Shown: piece after piece, positions 53,516 through 63,168 of the stretch | Layout of the letters: each line of letters begins with the position of its first letter | How positions within the stretch are numbered: the first letter of the stretch is position 1 | Position numbers and translations under genes: made by a program | Notes under the pieces: model-generated | The model's database searches: none | What the model was told of the DNA's origin: nothing | What the model saw: the letters and a program-made list of their open reading frames with translations, nothing else | Assembly: GCF_019801965.1 (NCBI RefSeq) | Contig: NZ_JAHVIA010000003.1 | Location: forward strand, 248,001-312,000 | DNA from: Salipiger bermudensis | GTDB lineage: Bacteria > Pseudomonadota > Alphaproteobacteria > Rhodobacterales > Rhodobacteraceae | DNA length: 64,000 bases | Direction of reading: 5' to 3'

Positions 53516-54025
53516 ATGGCAGAAGAAGCCACCCAGAACGGTGAAGCCGGTGCACAAGCGCCGGTGAAGATGAACGTTCTCGCACAGTTCGTGCGCGACC
53601 TGTCGTTCGAGAACATCCTGGCCCAGAAGGGCAGCGGCGGCGAAGTGCAGCCCGACGTTCAGGTCCAGGTCAATCTCGACGCCAAGAAGCGCTCGGCCGA
53701 GAACCAGTACGAGGTCGTCCTCAAGCTGAAGGTGGAGTCGAAATCCAAGGGCACCGACGCCATGCTGTTCATCCTCGAGATGGATTATGCCGGCGTGTTC
53801 CACATCGAGAACGTTCCGGAAGAGCAGCTGCACCCGTTCCTGCTGATCGAGTGCCCGCGGATGATCTTCCCCTTCGCGCGCCGCATCGTCTCCGACGTGA
53901 CCCGCGATGGTGGTTTCCCGCCGCTGAACCTCGAGATGATCGATTTCGTCGCGCTGTATCGCAACGAGATCATGCGTCGCCAGCAGCAGGCCGCGGCGAG
54001 CGGCGAACAGAAGCTCGACGCGTAA
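53516..54025 (+). CDS. secB: Protein-export chaperone SecB
   Basis: This 169-aa protein matches SecB: VLAQFVRDLSFENILAQK, then VNLDAKKRSAENQYEVVLKL, YAGVFHIENVPEEQLHPFLL, and ECPRMIFPFARRIVSDVTRD followed by GGFPPLNLEMIDFVALY. The tetramer keeps preproteins unfolded and delivers them to SecA. GAGGAG precedes the ATG. It ends 4 bp from the convergent dnaQ. Confidence 0.97.
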   Translation: MAEEATQNGEAGAQAPVKMNVLAQFVRDLSFENILAQKGSGGEVQPDVQVQVNLDAKKRSAENQYEVVLKLKVESKSKGTDAMLFILEMDYAGVFHIENVPEEQLHPFLLIECPRMIFPFARRIVSDVTRDGGFPPLNLEMIDFVALYRNEIMRRQQQAAASGEQKLDA

Positions 54026-54029
54026 GCTC

Positions 54030-54719
54030 TCAGCCGCGCGACCAGAGCGCGGCGTCTCCGAGTTTCTCGACAAAGGCGGCGTGAGCCGCCTTTTCTTCGT
54101 CGGTGATCCGCGGCGCGAGCGGCTCCGGCCGGCGCTGCGGGCGCCAATTGTCGTCGCCCCCCTCCGAGCCGCCGCCCTGTCGCACCGGGCTCAGCACGAG
54201 ATCGGGCTGCTTGCCGCCGATCAGCTCGAGATAGACATCGGCCAGGATTTCGCTGTCGAGCAGCGCGCCGTGCAGCGTCCGCGACGAGTTGTCGATGCCG
54301 AAACGCCGACACAGCGCGTCGAGCGAGGCCGGCGAGCCGGGAAACTTGCGCCGCGCGATGGCCAGCGTGTCGACGGCGCAATCCTTCGGCAGGAGAGGGC
54401 GCTTGGCCCAGCCCAGCTCGGCGTTGAGGAATTTCACGTCGAAGGTGGCGTTGTGGATCACCAGCCTTGAATCGCCGATGAATTCGAGAAACTCGTCGAC
54501 GATCTGCGCAAACAGCGGCTTGTCGCGCAGGAAATCGTCGCCCAGCCCGTGCACCTCGAAGGCCTCCTGAGGCATCGAGCGCTCGGGGTTGATATATTGG
54601 TGATAGGTCTTGCCGGTGGGCACGTGATTGTAGAGCTCCACCGCGCCGATCTCGACGATCCGGTCGCCGGTTTCCGGCTCGAAGCCGGTGGTTTCGGTGT
54701 CGAGTACGATCTCACGCAT
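54030..54719 (-). CDS. dnaQ: DNA polymerase III epsilon subunit (3'-5' exonuclease)
   Basis: This 229-aa DEDDh exonuclease has Exo [11 protein letters not shown] (D7, E9), Exo [16 protein letters not shown] and Exo [20 protein letters not shown]. It proofreads for the replicative polymerase. The C-terminal tail holds the polymerase-alpha-binding region. It overlaps coaE by 8 bp, so the dnaQ-coaE-aroE-maf genes form one leftward unit with overlaps throughout. Confidence 0.96.
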   Translation of the reverse strand: MREIVLDTETTGFEPETGDRIVEIGAVELYNHVPTGKTYHQYINPERSMPQEAFEVHGLGDDFLRDKPLFAQIVDEFLEFIGDSRLVIHNATFDVKFLNAELGWAKRPLLPKDCAVDTLAIARRKFPGSPASLDALCRRFGIDNSSRTLHGALLDSEILADVYLELIGGKQPDLVLSPVRQGGGSEGGDDNWRPQRRPEPLAPRITDEEKAAHAAFVEKLGDAALWSRG

Positions 54720-55305
54720 GTCGCCGCCTTTCGATATCCTGCATCACAGCCTGCACCTGAGCCTTCGCGTGCTCAAGCGTGTCGGTCTCGATGACATAAT
54801 CCGCCCGCGCGCATTTTTCAGCATTGGGCATCTGCCGCGCACGGATCCGTTCGAGATCCTCGGCGCTCATTGTGCCGCGCGCCAGAACCCGTTCGCGCTG
54901 GAGTTCCGCCGGAATAGAGACACATGCAACCGCATCCATCGCGCGCTCGGCACCGGTCTCGAAGAGCAACGGGATGTCGAGCACGACGATCCCATCGGGA
55001 TGCGCGGCGATAAAAGCGGCGCGGTCTTCCTGCACCAGAGGATGCACGATGGCCTCGATGCGGGGCAGGGCGGTCGGGTCGCCGGCAATGATCTTGCGCA
55101 GCCGATCGCGAGAGATCGCGCCATCTTCGATCGCATCCGGAAAATCCGCCTGCATCGGCGCCACGGCTGCGCCGCCCTTGGAATAGAGCCGATGCACCGC
55201 GGCATCCGCATCCCACACGGCACAGCCTTCCTCGGCGAAAAATCCCGCCGTTGTGGATTTGCCCATGCCGATCGAGCCGGTGAGACCGAGGAGAAAGCCC
55301 ATCAC
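54712..55305 (-). CDS. coaE: Dephospho-CoA kinase
   Basis: This 197-aa P-loop kinase has [12 protein letters not shown] at residues 7-18, followed by [24 protein letters not shown] and [13 protein letters not shown]. It phosphorylates dephospho-CoA in the last step of coenzyme A synthesis. The start overlaps the aroE stop by 4 bp. Confidence 0.96.
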   Translation of the reverse strand: MMGFLLGLTGSIGMGKSTTAGFFAEEGCAVWDADAAVHRLYSKGGAAVAPMQADFPDAIEDGAISRDRLRKIIAGDPTALPRIEAIVHPLVQEDRAAFIAAHPDGIVVLDIPLLFETGAERAMDAVACVSIPAELQRERVLARGTMSAEDLERIRARQMPNAEKCARADYVIETDTLEHAKAQVQAVMQDIERRRHA

Positions 55306-56132
55306 AGGATCGCGGCGCGGGTCGCGTCATCGACCTCGGGGCGTTTGCCGAACCAGCGCTCGAAGCCGGGCACCGCCTGGTGGATTAGCATCCCCAGGCC
55401 ATCGACGCAGGTGCAACCCTGCTCGCGCGCGACCCGCAAGAGCCGGGTTTCGAGCGGCGTGTAGACCAGATCGGTGACCACCGTTCCGGGCTGCAACCCG
55501 TCGAGCGGCACCCGCAGCTCCTGCTTGCCGACCATGCCCAGAGAGGTCGAATTGACCACCAGCGCCGCCTCGTCCATCGCGTTGCCCGCCTGCACCCATT
55601 CGACGACGCGGATCCGCGCGCCAAACTCCTCGCGCAGTTGCTCGGCGCGGTTGCGGGTGCGGTTCGAGATGCGGATTTCCGGCGCGCCGACCTCGAGCAG
55701 CGAGGCGATCACCGCCCGCGCCGCGCCACCGGCCCCCAGGACCATCGCCGGCCCGGCCTTCGGATCCCATCCCGGCGCGCCCTGGCGCAGGTTCTCGATG
55801 AAACCGTAACCATCGGTGTTGTCGGCGTGGATCTTGCCATCCTTGCGGAAGATGATCGTGTTGGCCGCGCCGATCAGCGTCGCCCGGTCGGAGACCAGAT
55901 CGGCGATCTCCATCACCTTTTCCTTATGAGGAATGGTGACGTTGACGCCGACGAAGCCGAGATCGGGCAGGGCGCGGAAGGCACTCTCCAACTTGTCGGG
56001 CGCCACATCCATCGGAATGTAGTGTCCCTTGAGCCCGTAAGTCTTGAGCCAGTGGCCATGCAACAGCGGCGAGCGGGAATGCGCGATCGGGTGCCCGATG
56101 ACGCCGGCCAGTGGAATTCGCGTGTCGGTCAT
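55302..56132 (-). CDS. aroE: Shikimate dehydrogenase (NADP+)
   Basis: This 276-aa protein has the AroE substrate domain (GHPIAHSRSPLLHGHWL; VNVTIPHKEKVMEIAD with the catalytic Lys; NTDGYGFIENL with the catalytic Asp) and an NADP-binding domain (VLGAGGAARAVIASL; SNRTRNRAEQL). It reduces 3-dehydroshikimate in aromatic amino acid synthesis. It overlaps maf by 4 bp at its start. Confidence 0.96.
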   Translation of the reverse strand: MTDTRIPLAGVIGHPIAHSRSPLLHGHWLKTYGLKGHYIPMDVAPDKLESAFRALPDLGFVGVNVTIPHKEKVMEIADLVSDRATLIGAANTIIFRKDGKIHADNTDGYGFIENLRQGAPGWDPKAGPAMVLGAGGAARAVIASLLEVGAPEIRISNRTRNRAEQLREEFGARIRVVEWVQAGNAMDEAALVVNSTSLGMVGKQELRVPLDGLQPGTVVTDLVYTPLETRLLRVAREQGCTCVDGLGMLIHQAVPGFERWFGKRPEVDDATRAAIL

Positions 56133-56728
56133 GCGGCGATGATCTCCCGGACCTGCAGAAAGGCGATGAGCTCGAGCAGCGGCAACCCGAGAATGGTGAA
56201 ATGGTCGCCCTCGATGCGGGCGAAAAGGCGCACGCCCTCTTCCTCGAGCTTGTAGCCGCCCACCGAATGGCGAACGCTCTCCCAGTTCCGGGCGATGTAA
56301 TCGTCGAGATAGGCGTCGGAGAAGTTGCGCATCACCAGCCGCGCGACACCCACGTGACGCCAGATCGGCTCGCCATCCTGATAGATCACGGCCCCCGAAT
56401 AGAGGTGATGCCGTTGCCCGCGCAGCCGGACGAGTTGCTCGCGGCAGTCTTCGGGCGTTTCGGGCTTCGCAAACACCTCTTTTCCAAGCGCGAGGATCTG
56501 ATCACAGCCCAGAACGAAGGCGCCCGGGTTCTTTCGGGCCACGCTGCGCGCCTTATACTCCGACAATGCGTCCGCGATGTCGCGCGGCGAGGCTTCCTCG
56601 GCGGCCAGTGAGTCGCGGATGGCCGATTCATCGACGCGCGCGGGCTCGATTCGATGCGGAACCGCCGCTTTGCGCAGCAGCTCGGCCCGGATTTCGGACC
56701 CGGAGGCGAGGATGAACGGCAGACTCAT
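56129..56728 (-). CDS. maf: Maf-like nucleoside triphosphate pyrophosphatase
   Basis: This 199-aa protein has the Maf N-terminus ILASGSEIRAELLRKA, RVDESAIRDSL, the catalytic VLGCDQILALGKE, and FSDAYLDDYIARNW followed by SVGGYKLEEEG. Maf proteins hydrolyse modified or canonical nucleoside triphosphates. The longer open frame upstream runs into the candidate origin, so I start at 56728 (MSLPFILAS). The DnaA-box match at 56728-56736 touches this start codon. It is the last leftward gene before the origin gap. Confidence 0.94.
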   Translation of the reverse strand: MSLPFILASGSEIRAELLRKAAVPHRIEPARVDESAIRDSLAAEEASPRDIADALSEYKARSVARKNPGAFVLGCDQILALGKEVFAKPETPEDCREQLVRLRGQRHHLYSGAVIYQDGEPIWRHVGVARLVMRNFSDAYLDDYIARNWESVRHSVGGYKLEEEGVRLFARIEGDHFTILGLPLLELIAFLQVREIIAA

Positions 56729-56736
56729 GTGGAAAA
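56728..56736 (-). promoter_or_regulatory. DnaA-box match (TTTTCCACA on the minus strand)
   Basis: TTTTCCACA fits the relaxed DnaA-box consensus TTWTNCACA. It sits at the left edge of the candidate origin and overlaps the first base of the maf start codon. Confidence 0.55.
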
Positions 56737-57265
56737 ACCTGTCGAAAGCTTTGGGGTCTTGTCGGGGGATGGTTCTGAGGAAAATCCCTCCGACATGCAA
56801 GCACGGGGAAAACCCGGGCCTTTCACGGCGCGCCGGGGTGATTCCTGAGTCTGTGGGCATGGATAACTCACCACTGGGGATGCCCCCCTCGCTCCCCTGC
56901 CTGTCCCAAAGTTGTCCCGAGACTGTTTCTTTCAAACAAGCTTATGATTATGAACAATAATTCCGTTTAGTTTGCGCACTTCTCGTATCGCACCCCACAA
57001 TCTTATCCACAGGCAATCCGGATCGGGAAAACTCTGAGAGAACTCAATAATCCACCGGACTCGAGGGGGCCTAAACCAAAATCATCCTTTCTCTTTCTTT
57101 CTTGAGATAAGGGAGGCCCCGGCCTCGCGCCTCTCGATCTCTCAGCAAGATTGACTCACCCCCTCGGGATAGCTAAATCCGAGTCCGACGCCCGTCCGGG
57201 CTGATCAATTCCCAGAGAAAGACAGTTTTGAGGCCGACGACACGCTTGGCCCGAAAGGATTCAGC
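56729..57265. other. Candidate chromosomal replication origin (oriC)
   Basis: This 537-bp gap lies between divergent maf and rho. It holds a perfect DnaA box (57003-57011), a second match at its left edge, and a stretch 56926-56973 that is 75% AT (36 of 48) in otherwise GC-rich DNA. It also holds six GANTC sites (56840, 56847, 57058, 57153, 57181, 57258 as first bases) and a pyrimidine tract near 57085-57105. Genes on both sides are transcribed away from it, and parS and parAB are within 7 kb. Caulobacter and other alphaproteobacteria have their origin near this conserved neighbourhood. Opening of the DNA here is inferred, not shown. Confidence 0.72.
57003..57011 (+). promoter_or_regulatory. 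Perfect DnaA box TTATCCACA
   Basis: The sequence is exactly the classical high-affinity DnaA box. It lies 30 bp to the right of the AT-rich stretch in the maf/rho gap, a normal origin arrangement. Confidence 0.8.
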
Positions 57266-58537
57266 ATGAGCAGCGAAACGCTCAACCTCTCTGACCTGAA
57301 GGCGCAGAGCCCGAAGGATCTGCTCGCCATGGCGGAGGAGCTCGAGATCGAGAACGCCTCGACCATGCGCAAGGGCGAGATGATGTTCCAGATCCTGCGC
57401 GAGCGGGCGGATGAAGGCTGGGAAGTCTGCGGCGATGGCGTCCTCGAGGTGCTCCAGGACGGTTTTGGCTTCCTGCGTTCTCCGGAAGCCAACTATCTCC
57501 CCGGTCCCGACGACATCTACGTCTCGCCGGAGATGATCCGGAAGTATTCGCTGCGCACCGGCGACACCATCGAAGGCGAAATCCGCGCCCCCGACAACGA
57601 AGAGCGCTACTTCGCGCTGGTCGACGTCTCGAAGATCAATTTCGAGGATCCCGAGCGTGCCCGTCACAAAGTTGCCTTCGACAACCTGACGCCGCTCTAT
57701 CCCGATGAGCGGCTGAAGATGGAAATCGAGGATCCGACGATCAAGGATCGCTCGGCCCGCATCATTGATCTCGTGGCGCCGATCGGCAAAGGCCAGCGTT
57801 CGCTCATCGTGGCGCCGCCGCGGACCGGTAAGACCGTCCTGCTGCAGAACATCGCCACCTCGATCGAAAAGAACCACCCGGAATGCTTCCTGATCGTCCT
57901 GCTGATCGACGAACGCCCCGAGGAAGTCACCGACATGCAGCGCTCGGTGAAAGGCGAGGTCGTCTCCTCGACCTTCGATGAACCGGCGACGCGCCACGTG
58001 GCGGTGTCGGAAATGGTCATCGAAAAGGCGAAGCGCCTGGTCGAGCATAAACGAGATGTTGTGATCCTTCTCGACTCGATCACAAGACTTGGTCGTGCCT
58101 TCAACACCGTGGTGCCGTCCTCGGGCAAGGTTCTGACTGGTGGTGTCGACGCCAACGCGCTGCAGCGTCCGAAGCGCTTCTTCGGTGCGGCGCGGAACAT
58201 CGAGGAAGGTGGCTCGCTGACCATCATCGCGACGGCGCTGATCGACACCGGCAGCCGTATGGACGAGGTGATCTTCGAAGAATTCAAGGGTACCGGCAAC
58301 TCCGAGATCGTTCTCGATCGCAAGGTCGCCGACAAGCGCGTCTTCCCGGCGATCGACATCCTCAAGTCGGGTACCCGGAAAGAGGATCTGCTCATCGACA
58401 AGGTGGATCTGCAGAAGACCTTCGTCCTGCGCCGCATCCTCAACCCGATGGGCACCACCGACGCCATCGAATTCCTGCTGTCGAAGCTCAAGCAGACCAA
58501 GACGAACTCGGAATTCTTCGACTCGATGAACAGCTGA
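57266..58537 (+). CDS. rho: Transcription termination factor Rho
   Basis: This 423-aa RNA-dependent ATPase has the N-terminal helix bundle ([21 protein letters not shown]), the cold-shock-like RNA-binding domain with [16 protein letters not shown], and the ATPase domain with Walker [16 protein letters not shown] and Walker [18 protein letters not shown]. The C-terminal [18 protein letters not shown] is typical. It acts as a hexamer on nascent RNA. GAAAGGAT precedes the ATG. It is the first rightward gene after the candidate origin, 19 bp before mnmE. Confidence 0.98.
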   Translation: MSSETLNLSDLKAQSPKDLLAMAEELEIENASTMRKGEMMFQILRERADEGWEVCGDGVLEVLQDGFGFLRSPEANYLPGPDDIYVSPEMIRKYSLRTGDTIEGEIRAPDNEERYFALVDVSKINFEDPERARHKVAFDNLTPLYPDERLKMEIEDPTIKDRSARIIDLVAPIGKGQRSLIVAPPRTGKTVLLQNIATSIEKNHPECFLIVLLIDERPEEVTDMQRSVKGEVVSSTFDEPATRHVAVSEMVIEKAKRLVEHKRDVVILLDSITRLGRAFNTVVPSSGKVLTGGVDANALQRPKRFFGAARNIEEGGSLTIIATALIDTGSRMDEVIFEEFKGTGNSEIVLDRKVADKRVFPAIDILKSGTRKEDLLIDKVDLQKTFVLRRILNPMGTTDAIEFLLSKLKQTKTNSEFFDSMNS

Positions 58538-58556
58538 CGCCGGCCGGGAGGCAGGT

Positions 58557-59840
58557 TTGGACACCATCTTTGCGCTTGCGAGTGCGCCGGGGAAAGCCGG
58601 CGTAGCGGTCATCCGCGTTTCCGGCCCGTCCGCCTGGGCGGCGGCGGAGCAATTGGCTGGCGCGCTGCCGAAGCCGCGCGAGGCTGTTCTGCGCCGGTTG
58701 AAGGATCGCGCGGGGCAGGTACTCGATGAAGCCTTGGTCTTACTCTTCGCGGAAGGGGCCAGCTTCACCGGCGAGGCCGTCGCCGAGTTTCATGTTCATG
58801 GCAGCGTCGCGATCCAGCGCGCCGTTCTTCGGGAACTCGAGGAAATGGACGGGCTTCGCATGGCGCAAGCCGGTGAGTTTACCCGCCGCGCACTGGAAAA
58901 TGACCGGCTCGACCTGACGCAGGTCGAAGCTCTGGCCGATCTCATCGAATCCGAGACTGAAAGCCAACGCGTCCAGGCCCTCCGGGTCTTTGCCGGTGCG
59001 CTTGGAGAACGGGTTGAAGACTGGCGCCGCGATCTCGTTCATGCGGCCTCTCTGCTCGAGGTCACGATCGATTTTGCCGATGAAGAGGTTCCAGTCGATG
59101 TGTCCGGAGAGGTGCGCAGCTACCTGGAGCGCGTCATGGCCGGTCTCGACCGCGAGATTCGCGGCATGGACGGCGCCGAGCGCATCCGCACCGGCTTCGA
59201 GGTCGCCATTGTCGGCGCGCCGAATGTCGGCAAGTCGAGCTTGTTGAACGCGTTGGCGGGGCGCGACGCCGCGATCACCTCCGAGATCGCGGGCACGACC
59301 CGTGATGTCATCGAGGTGCGCATGGAGATCGCCGGGCTTCCGGTGACGCTTCTCGACACGGCGGGGCTGCGGGAGACGCAGGATCCGGTCGAGAAGATCG
59401 GCATCGCCCGTGCGCGTGATCGGGCCATGACCTCGGATCTTCGCGTGATCCTGAGTGACGAGCGCGGGATGCCGGATTTTGACGCCTTGGAGAGCGACAT
59501 CGTTCTGCGCTCCAAGGCGGATCTCTCTGCCGATGGCAAAGGCATTTCCGCGAAGACGGGGCAGGGGCTCGATGGGCTGATTTCCGAGATCGGTGCGCGC
59601 CTGTCGGAAAAGGTCCAGGCGGCGGGGCTTGCGACGCGGGAACGTCATCGCGTGGCTTTTCTTGAGGGCCGGATCGCTCTGGAAGATGCGATGGGTCTGC
59701 TGCTGCGCGGGCCCGACGCTTACGATATTGCGGCCGAGGAAATCCGGGCGGCAATCCGCGCGCTCGAGCTTTTGATCGGTCGCATCGACGTTGAGAATCT
59801 GCTAGACGAGATCTTCTCAAGCTTCTGCATCGGTAAGTGA
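58557..59840 (+). CDS. mnmE: tRNA modification GTPase MnmE (TrmE)
   Basis: This 427-aa protein has the N-terminal folate-binding domain ([22 protein letters not shown]), a helical domain, and an inserted GTPase with G1 [15 protein letters not shown] (G3) and SKADL (G4). It ends in the invariant CIGK. With MnmG it adds carboxymethylaminomethyl to U34 of certain tRNAs. The start is a TTG at 58557 after GGGAGG, because family similarity begins at once and no ATG is near. It ends 3 bp before the mnmG GTG. Confidence 0.95.
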   Translation: MDTIFALASAPGKAGVAVIRVSGPSAWAAAEQLAGALPKPREAVLRRLKDRAGQVLDEALVLLFAEGASFTGEAVAEFHVHGSVAIQRAVLRELEEMDGLRMAQAGEFTRRALENDRLDLTQVEALADLIESETESQRVQALRVFAGALGERVEDWRRDLVHAASLLEVTIDFADEEVPVDVSGEVRSYLERVMAGLDREIRGMDGAERIRTGFEVAIVGAPNVGKSSLLNALAGRDAAITSEIAGTTRDVIEVRMEIAGLPVTLLDTAGLRETQDPVEKIGIARARDRAMTSDLRVILSDERGMPDFDALESDIVLRSKADLSADGKGISAKTGQGLDGLISEIGARLSEKVQAAGLATRERHRVAFLEGRIALEDAMGLLLRGPDAYDIAAEEIRAAIRALELLIGRIDVENLLDEIFSSFCIGK

Positions 59841-59843
59841 GGA

Positions 59844-61721
59844 GTGTTTCACGTGAAACATCGTGATTTCGACGTTGTCGTCGTGGGTGGTGGACATGCC
59901 GGCGCGGATGCCGCGGCGGCGTCTGCGCGCATGGGTGCCCGGACCGCTCTGGTCACGCTGACCGAGGCAGGGATCGGGGTCATGTCCTGCAATCCTGCCA
60001 TTGGCGGGCTGGGGAAGGGCCATCTCGTCCGCGAAATCGATGCGCTTGACGGCGTTATGGGCCGTGTCGCGGACCAGGCGGGCATCCAGTATCGACTGTT
60101 GAACCGGCGCAAGGGGCCCGCCGTGCAAGGGCCACGCGCCCAGGCTGACCGGAAACTCTATCGCGAAGCCATGCTGCGCGAAATGAAGGCGACCGCAAAT
60201 CTCACCATCATCGAGGGCGAAGTCATTGACCTGATGATGGCGGGGGACACCGTGACAGGCGTGATCCTGGAAGATGGTTCCGAGCTGTCCTGTGGATCCG
60301 TGGTTTTGACCACCGGGACCTTCCTTCGCGGCGTTATCCATATCGGCGACAAGAGTCGCCCCGGTGGCCGCATGGGAGATCGCCCTTCTGTGAAACTCGC
60401 CGAACGGATCGACCATTTTGGGGTCGAACTCGGGCGGCTGAAGACCGGCACCCCGCCGCGTCTCGATGGGCGGACCATCGATTGGTCTCAGCTTGAGGAG
60501 CAGCCCGGAGATGACGATCCGGTGCTGTTCTCGTTTCTGTCGAAGGCGCCCGCCGCGCGGCAGATCAGCTGCGGTATCACCCATACCAATGAGCGCACGC
60601 ACGAGATTATCCGCGAGAATCTCGATCGCTCCGCGATGTATGGGGGCCATATCGAGGGGATCGGTCCTCGGTACTGCCCGTCGATCGAAGACAAGATCGT
60701 GCGGTTTGCCGACAAGACCTCTCACCAGATCTTCCTTGAGCCCGAGGGGCTCGACGATGACACGATCTATCCCAACGGCATCTCGACCTCGTTGCCGGAG
60801 GACGTCCAGCTCGACTATGTACGCTCGATCTTCGGCCTCGAGCGCGCCGAGATCCTGCAGCCGGGCTATGCCATCGAGTATGATTTCGTCGATCCGCGGT
60901 CGCTGGATCTGCGTCTGGCGGTCCGAAATGTCGGCGGCTTGTTCCTAGCGGGGCAAATCAACGGGACGACCGGTTACGAGGAAGCCGCAGCGCAGGGTCT
61001 TGTGGCCGGTTTGAACGCGGCGCTGGAGGCAATGGGGCAGGGGAGCGTGCAGTTTGGCCGCTCCGAGTCCTATATCGGCGTGATGATCGATGATTTGACG
61101 TCGCGCGGCGTGAGCGAGCCCTACCGTATGTTCACGTCGCGCGCCGAATTCCGGCTATCCTTGCGCGCAGACAATGCCGATCAACGGCTGACACCTAGGG
61201 CGATCGAGCTTGGCTGCCTCTCCGAGGAACGCCGTGTGGCCTTCGAGGCAAAGATGGAGAAGCTCTCGGAGGGGCGCGAGCTGTTGGAATCCCGTCAATT
61301 TGCACCGAAGGACCTCGGAGCCATGGGGATCCAGGTCTCTCCTGATGGGCAAAAGCGGAATGGCTTTCAGCTTCTCGCATTTCCCGATGTGACGATGGAG
61401 ACCTTGACGCGGGGCGAGCCGTCCTTCGCAGAGATCGACGCTGTGATCGCTGAGCAGCTTGAGCGGGATGCGTTGTATGCGAATTACATTGCGCGTCAGC
61501 AGAAGGATGTCGAGGCGCTGCGGCGTGATGAGGCCATGACCATCCCGCGCGATTTCGAGTTTGCCACGGTGGAAGGCCTCTCAAACGAGCTGAAGCACAA
61601 GCTCTCGCTTGCACGACCGGAAAACCTCGCTCAGGCGTCCAAGGTCGATGGGATGACGCCGGCCGCGCTGTCCTTGCTTCTCCTCCGGCTCCGCCGCCAT
61701 GGGCAGGTGAAGTCTGCATGA
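59844..61721 (+). CDS. mnmG: tRNA modification flavoprotein MnmG (GidA)
   Basis: This 625-aa FAD protein has [20 protein letters not shown], the MnmG signatures [17 protein letters not shown] and GLKTGTPPR-type [29 protein letters not shown] and [17 protein letters not shown]. It partners MnmE in U34 modification. The start is GTG at 59844. The first codons encode FHVKH because they are formed by a parS site. The start lies 3 bp after mnmE, and the stop overlaps rsmG (ATGA). Confidence 0.97.
   Translation: MFHVKHRDFDVVVVGGGHAGADAAAASARMGARTALVTLTEAGIGVMSCNPAIGGLGKGHLVREIDALDGVMGRVADQAGIQYRLLNRRKGPAVQGPRAQADRKLYREAMLREMKATANLTIIEGEVIDLMMAGDTVTGVILEDGSELSCGSVVLTTGTFLRGVIHIGDKSRPGGRMGDRPSVKLAERIDHFGVELGRLKTGTPPRLDGRTIDWSQLEEQPGDDDPVLFSFLSKAPAARQISCGITHTNERTHEIIRENLDRSAMYGGHIEGIGPRYCPSIEDKIVRFADKTSHQIFLEPEGLDDDTIYPNGISTSLPEDVQLDYVRSIFGLERAEILQPGYAIEYDFVDPRSLDLRLAVRNVGGLFLAGQINGTTGYEEAAAQGLVAGLNAALEAMGQGSVQFGRSESYIGVMIDDLTSRGVSEPYRMFTSRAEFRLSLRADNADQRLTPRAIELGCLSEERRVAFEAKMEKLSEGRELLESRQFAPKDLGAMGIQVSPDGQKRNGFQLLAFPDVTMETLTRGEPSFAEIDAVIAEQLERDALYANYIARQQKDVEALRRDEAMTIPRDFEFATVEGLSNELKHKLSLARPENLAQASKVDGMTPAALSLLLLRLRRHGQVKSA
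59845..59860. promoter_or_regulatory. parS centromere site 1, inside the mnmG start
   Basis: TGTTTCACGTGAAACA, the exact 16-bp parS consensus, begins at the second base of the mnmG GTG start codon. ParB binds such sites and spreads, so the chromosome origin region can be segregated by ParA. parA and parB are 2.5-3.3 kb to the right. Confidence 0.95.
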
Positions 61722-62341
61722 GCCTTCTCGACGCGCGCCTGCCGGAGCTTAATGTTTCACGTGAAACACAAGACCGGCTGCACCATTTCGCATCCATGCT
61801 CGAGAAGTGGTCTCCGAAGATTAATCTCGTCTCAAAGAGCACCCTCTCCGACGGATGGAACCGTCATATCATCGATTCTGCTCAGGTTTTCGAGCTCCGG
61901 AAGCACGATACGGGCCTCTGGGCGGATCTCGGGGCAGGCGGAGGCTTCCCCGGTCTGGTGGTTGCGATCCTGGCACATGAGCTTGCGCCCGGGCTGAAAG
62001 TGGCCTTGGTGGAATCCGATCAGCGCAAGGCGGTCTTCCTGCGTTCGGTTCTGCGCGAAACCGGGGTGACGGCAGATGTAAAGGTTGCGCGGATCGAGCA
62101 GCTCGAACCGCTTCAAGCGGACGTTCTCAGTGCACGCGCTCTTGCGGACCTTCCGACACTGCTGTCTTTCGCCGAGCGACACTTGGCGCCGGAAGGGCAG
62201 GGGGTGTTCCTGAAGGGCGCAAATTGGGAAAAAGAAGTCGCCGCCGCGCGGGAATCGTGGAAGTTCGATCTCGCGACGCGTACAAGTATAACTGATCCAA
62301 ATGCAGTCGTCCTGACCATCGGAGAGCTGACACATGTCTGA
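61718..62341 (+). CDS. rsmG: 16S rRNA (guanine527-N7)-methyltransferase RsmG (GidB)
   Basis: This 207-aa SAM-dependent methyltransferase has [17 protein letters not shown] as motif I, followed by [20 protein letters not shown] and [16 protein letters not shown]. It methylates N7 of G527 in 16S rRNA. Residues VSRETQ near 13-18 are encoded by the second parS site. It overlaps mnmG by 4 bp and parA by 8 bp. Confidence 0.96.
   Translation: MSLLDARLPELNVSRETQDRLHHFASMLEKWSPKINLVSKSTLSDGWNRHIIDSAQVFELRKHDTGLWADLGAGGGFPGLVVAILAHELAPGLKVALVESDQRKAVFLRSVLRETGVTADVKVARIEQLEPLQADVLSARALADLPTLLSFAERHLAPEGQGVFLKGANWEKEVAAARESWKFDLATRTSITDPNAVVLTIGELTHV
61753..61768. promoter_or_regulatory. parS centromere site 2, inside rsmG
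   Basis: A second exact TGTTTCACGTGAAACA lies 35 bp into rsmG and 1,908 bp from the first. The site is read in a different frame from site 1 (VSRETQ here, FHVKH there), so the DNA sequence rather than the peptide appears to be conserved. Confidence 0.95.
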
Positions 62342-63143
62342 TCCGTCGCGGCCCCGCGCCCCCAAGATCATCGCCATCGCCAACCAGAAAGGCGGCGTCG
62401 GGAAGACCACGACGACGATCAATCTTGGCGCCGCGCTGGCGGAGAAAGGGTTGAAGATCCTGGTCGTCGATCTCGATCCTCAGGGCAATTCGTCGACCGG
62501 GCTCGGGATCGAACCGGATGATCGGCAATACACGACTTACGAGCTGCTGCTTGACGACGTCGCGCTTGAGGATGCGATCCTGCCGACGGATCAGGAAAAC
62601 CTTCATCTGATCCCGGCGACGGTGGATCTCAGCTCGGCGGATATTGAGCTTGTATCGAACGAAAAGCGCAGCTTTCTGCTGCACGATGCGCTGCGCCAGA
62701 CCGAGATCGACGCGTTCGGCTTCGATTATGTGCTGATCGATTGCCCGCCCTCGCTGAACCTGCTGACGGTCAACGCGATGGTCGCGGCGCATTCCGTGCT
62801 TGTCCCGCTGCAGAGCGAGTTCTTTGCGCTTGAGGGGCTGTCGCAGCTGATGCTGACGGTCCGCGAAATCCGCCAGAGCGCCAACCCGGACCTTCGGATC
62901 GAGGGCGTTCTGCTGACCATGTATGACGCGCGGAACAACCTGTCGCGCCAGGTCGAAGACGATGCCCGCGACAACCTTGGCGACCTGGTGTTTTCGACCG
63001 TGATCCCGCGCAATGTGCGGGTCAGCGAGGCGCCGTCCTACGCCATGTCGGTGCTGAACTATGACAGCCAGTCGAAGGGGGCTGCGGCCTATCGCGACCT
63101 TGCCGACGAATTGCTGCGCAAGAATGCGCGGCTCGCCGCCTGA
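62334..63143 (+). CDS. parA: Chromosome partitioning ATPase ParA
   Basis: This 269-aa deviant-Walker ATPase has the P-loop KGGVGKTTT at residues 19-27 with the signature Lys, VDLDPQGNSSTGLG, YVLIDCPPSLNLLTVNAM, and VPLQSEFFALEGLSQL. It binds nonspecific DNA and drives movement of ParB-parS complexes. It begins within the rsmG end (8-bp overlap) and lies 25 bp before parB. Confidence 0.98.
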   Translation: MSDPSRPRAPKIIAIANQKGGVGKTTTTINLGAALAEKGLKILVVDLDPQGNSSTGLGIEPDDRQYTTYELLLDDVALEDAILPTDQENLHLIPATVDLSSADIELVSNEKRSFLLHDALRQTEIDAFGFDYVLIDCPPSLNLLTVNAMVAAHSVLVPLQSEFFALEGLSQLMLTVREIRQSANPDLRIEGVLLTMYDARNNLSRQVEDDARDNLGDLVFSTVIPRNVRVSEAPSYAMSVLNYDSQSKGAAAYRDLADELLRKNARLAA

Positions 63144-63168
63144 GACCAGAAGAAAAGAAAGAGCAGAG

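Noticed and set aside
56924-56938. A parS-like palindrome TGTTTCTTTCAAACA in the origin gap
   Set aside because: Only the outer TGTTT/AAACA match. The central CACGTG needed for ParB recognition is absent and the length is one base short.
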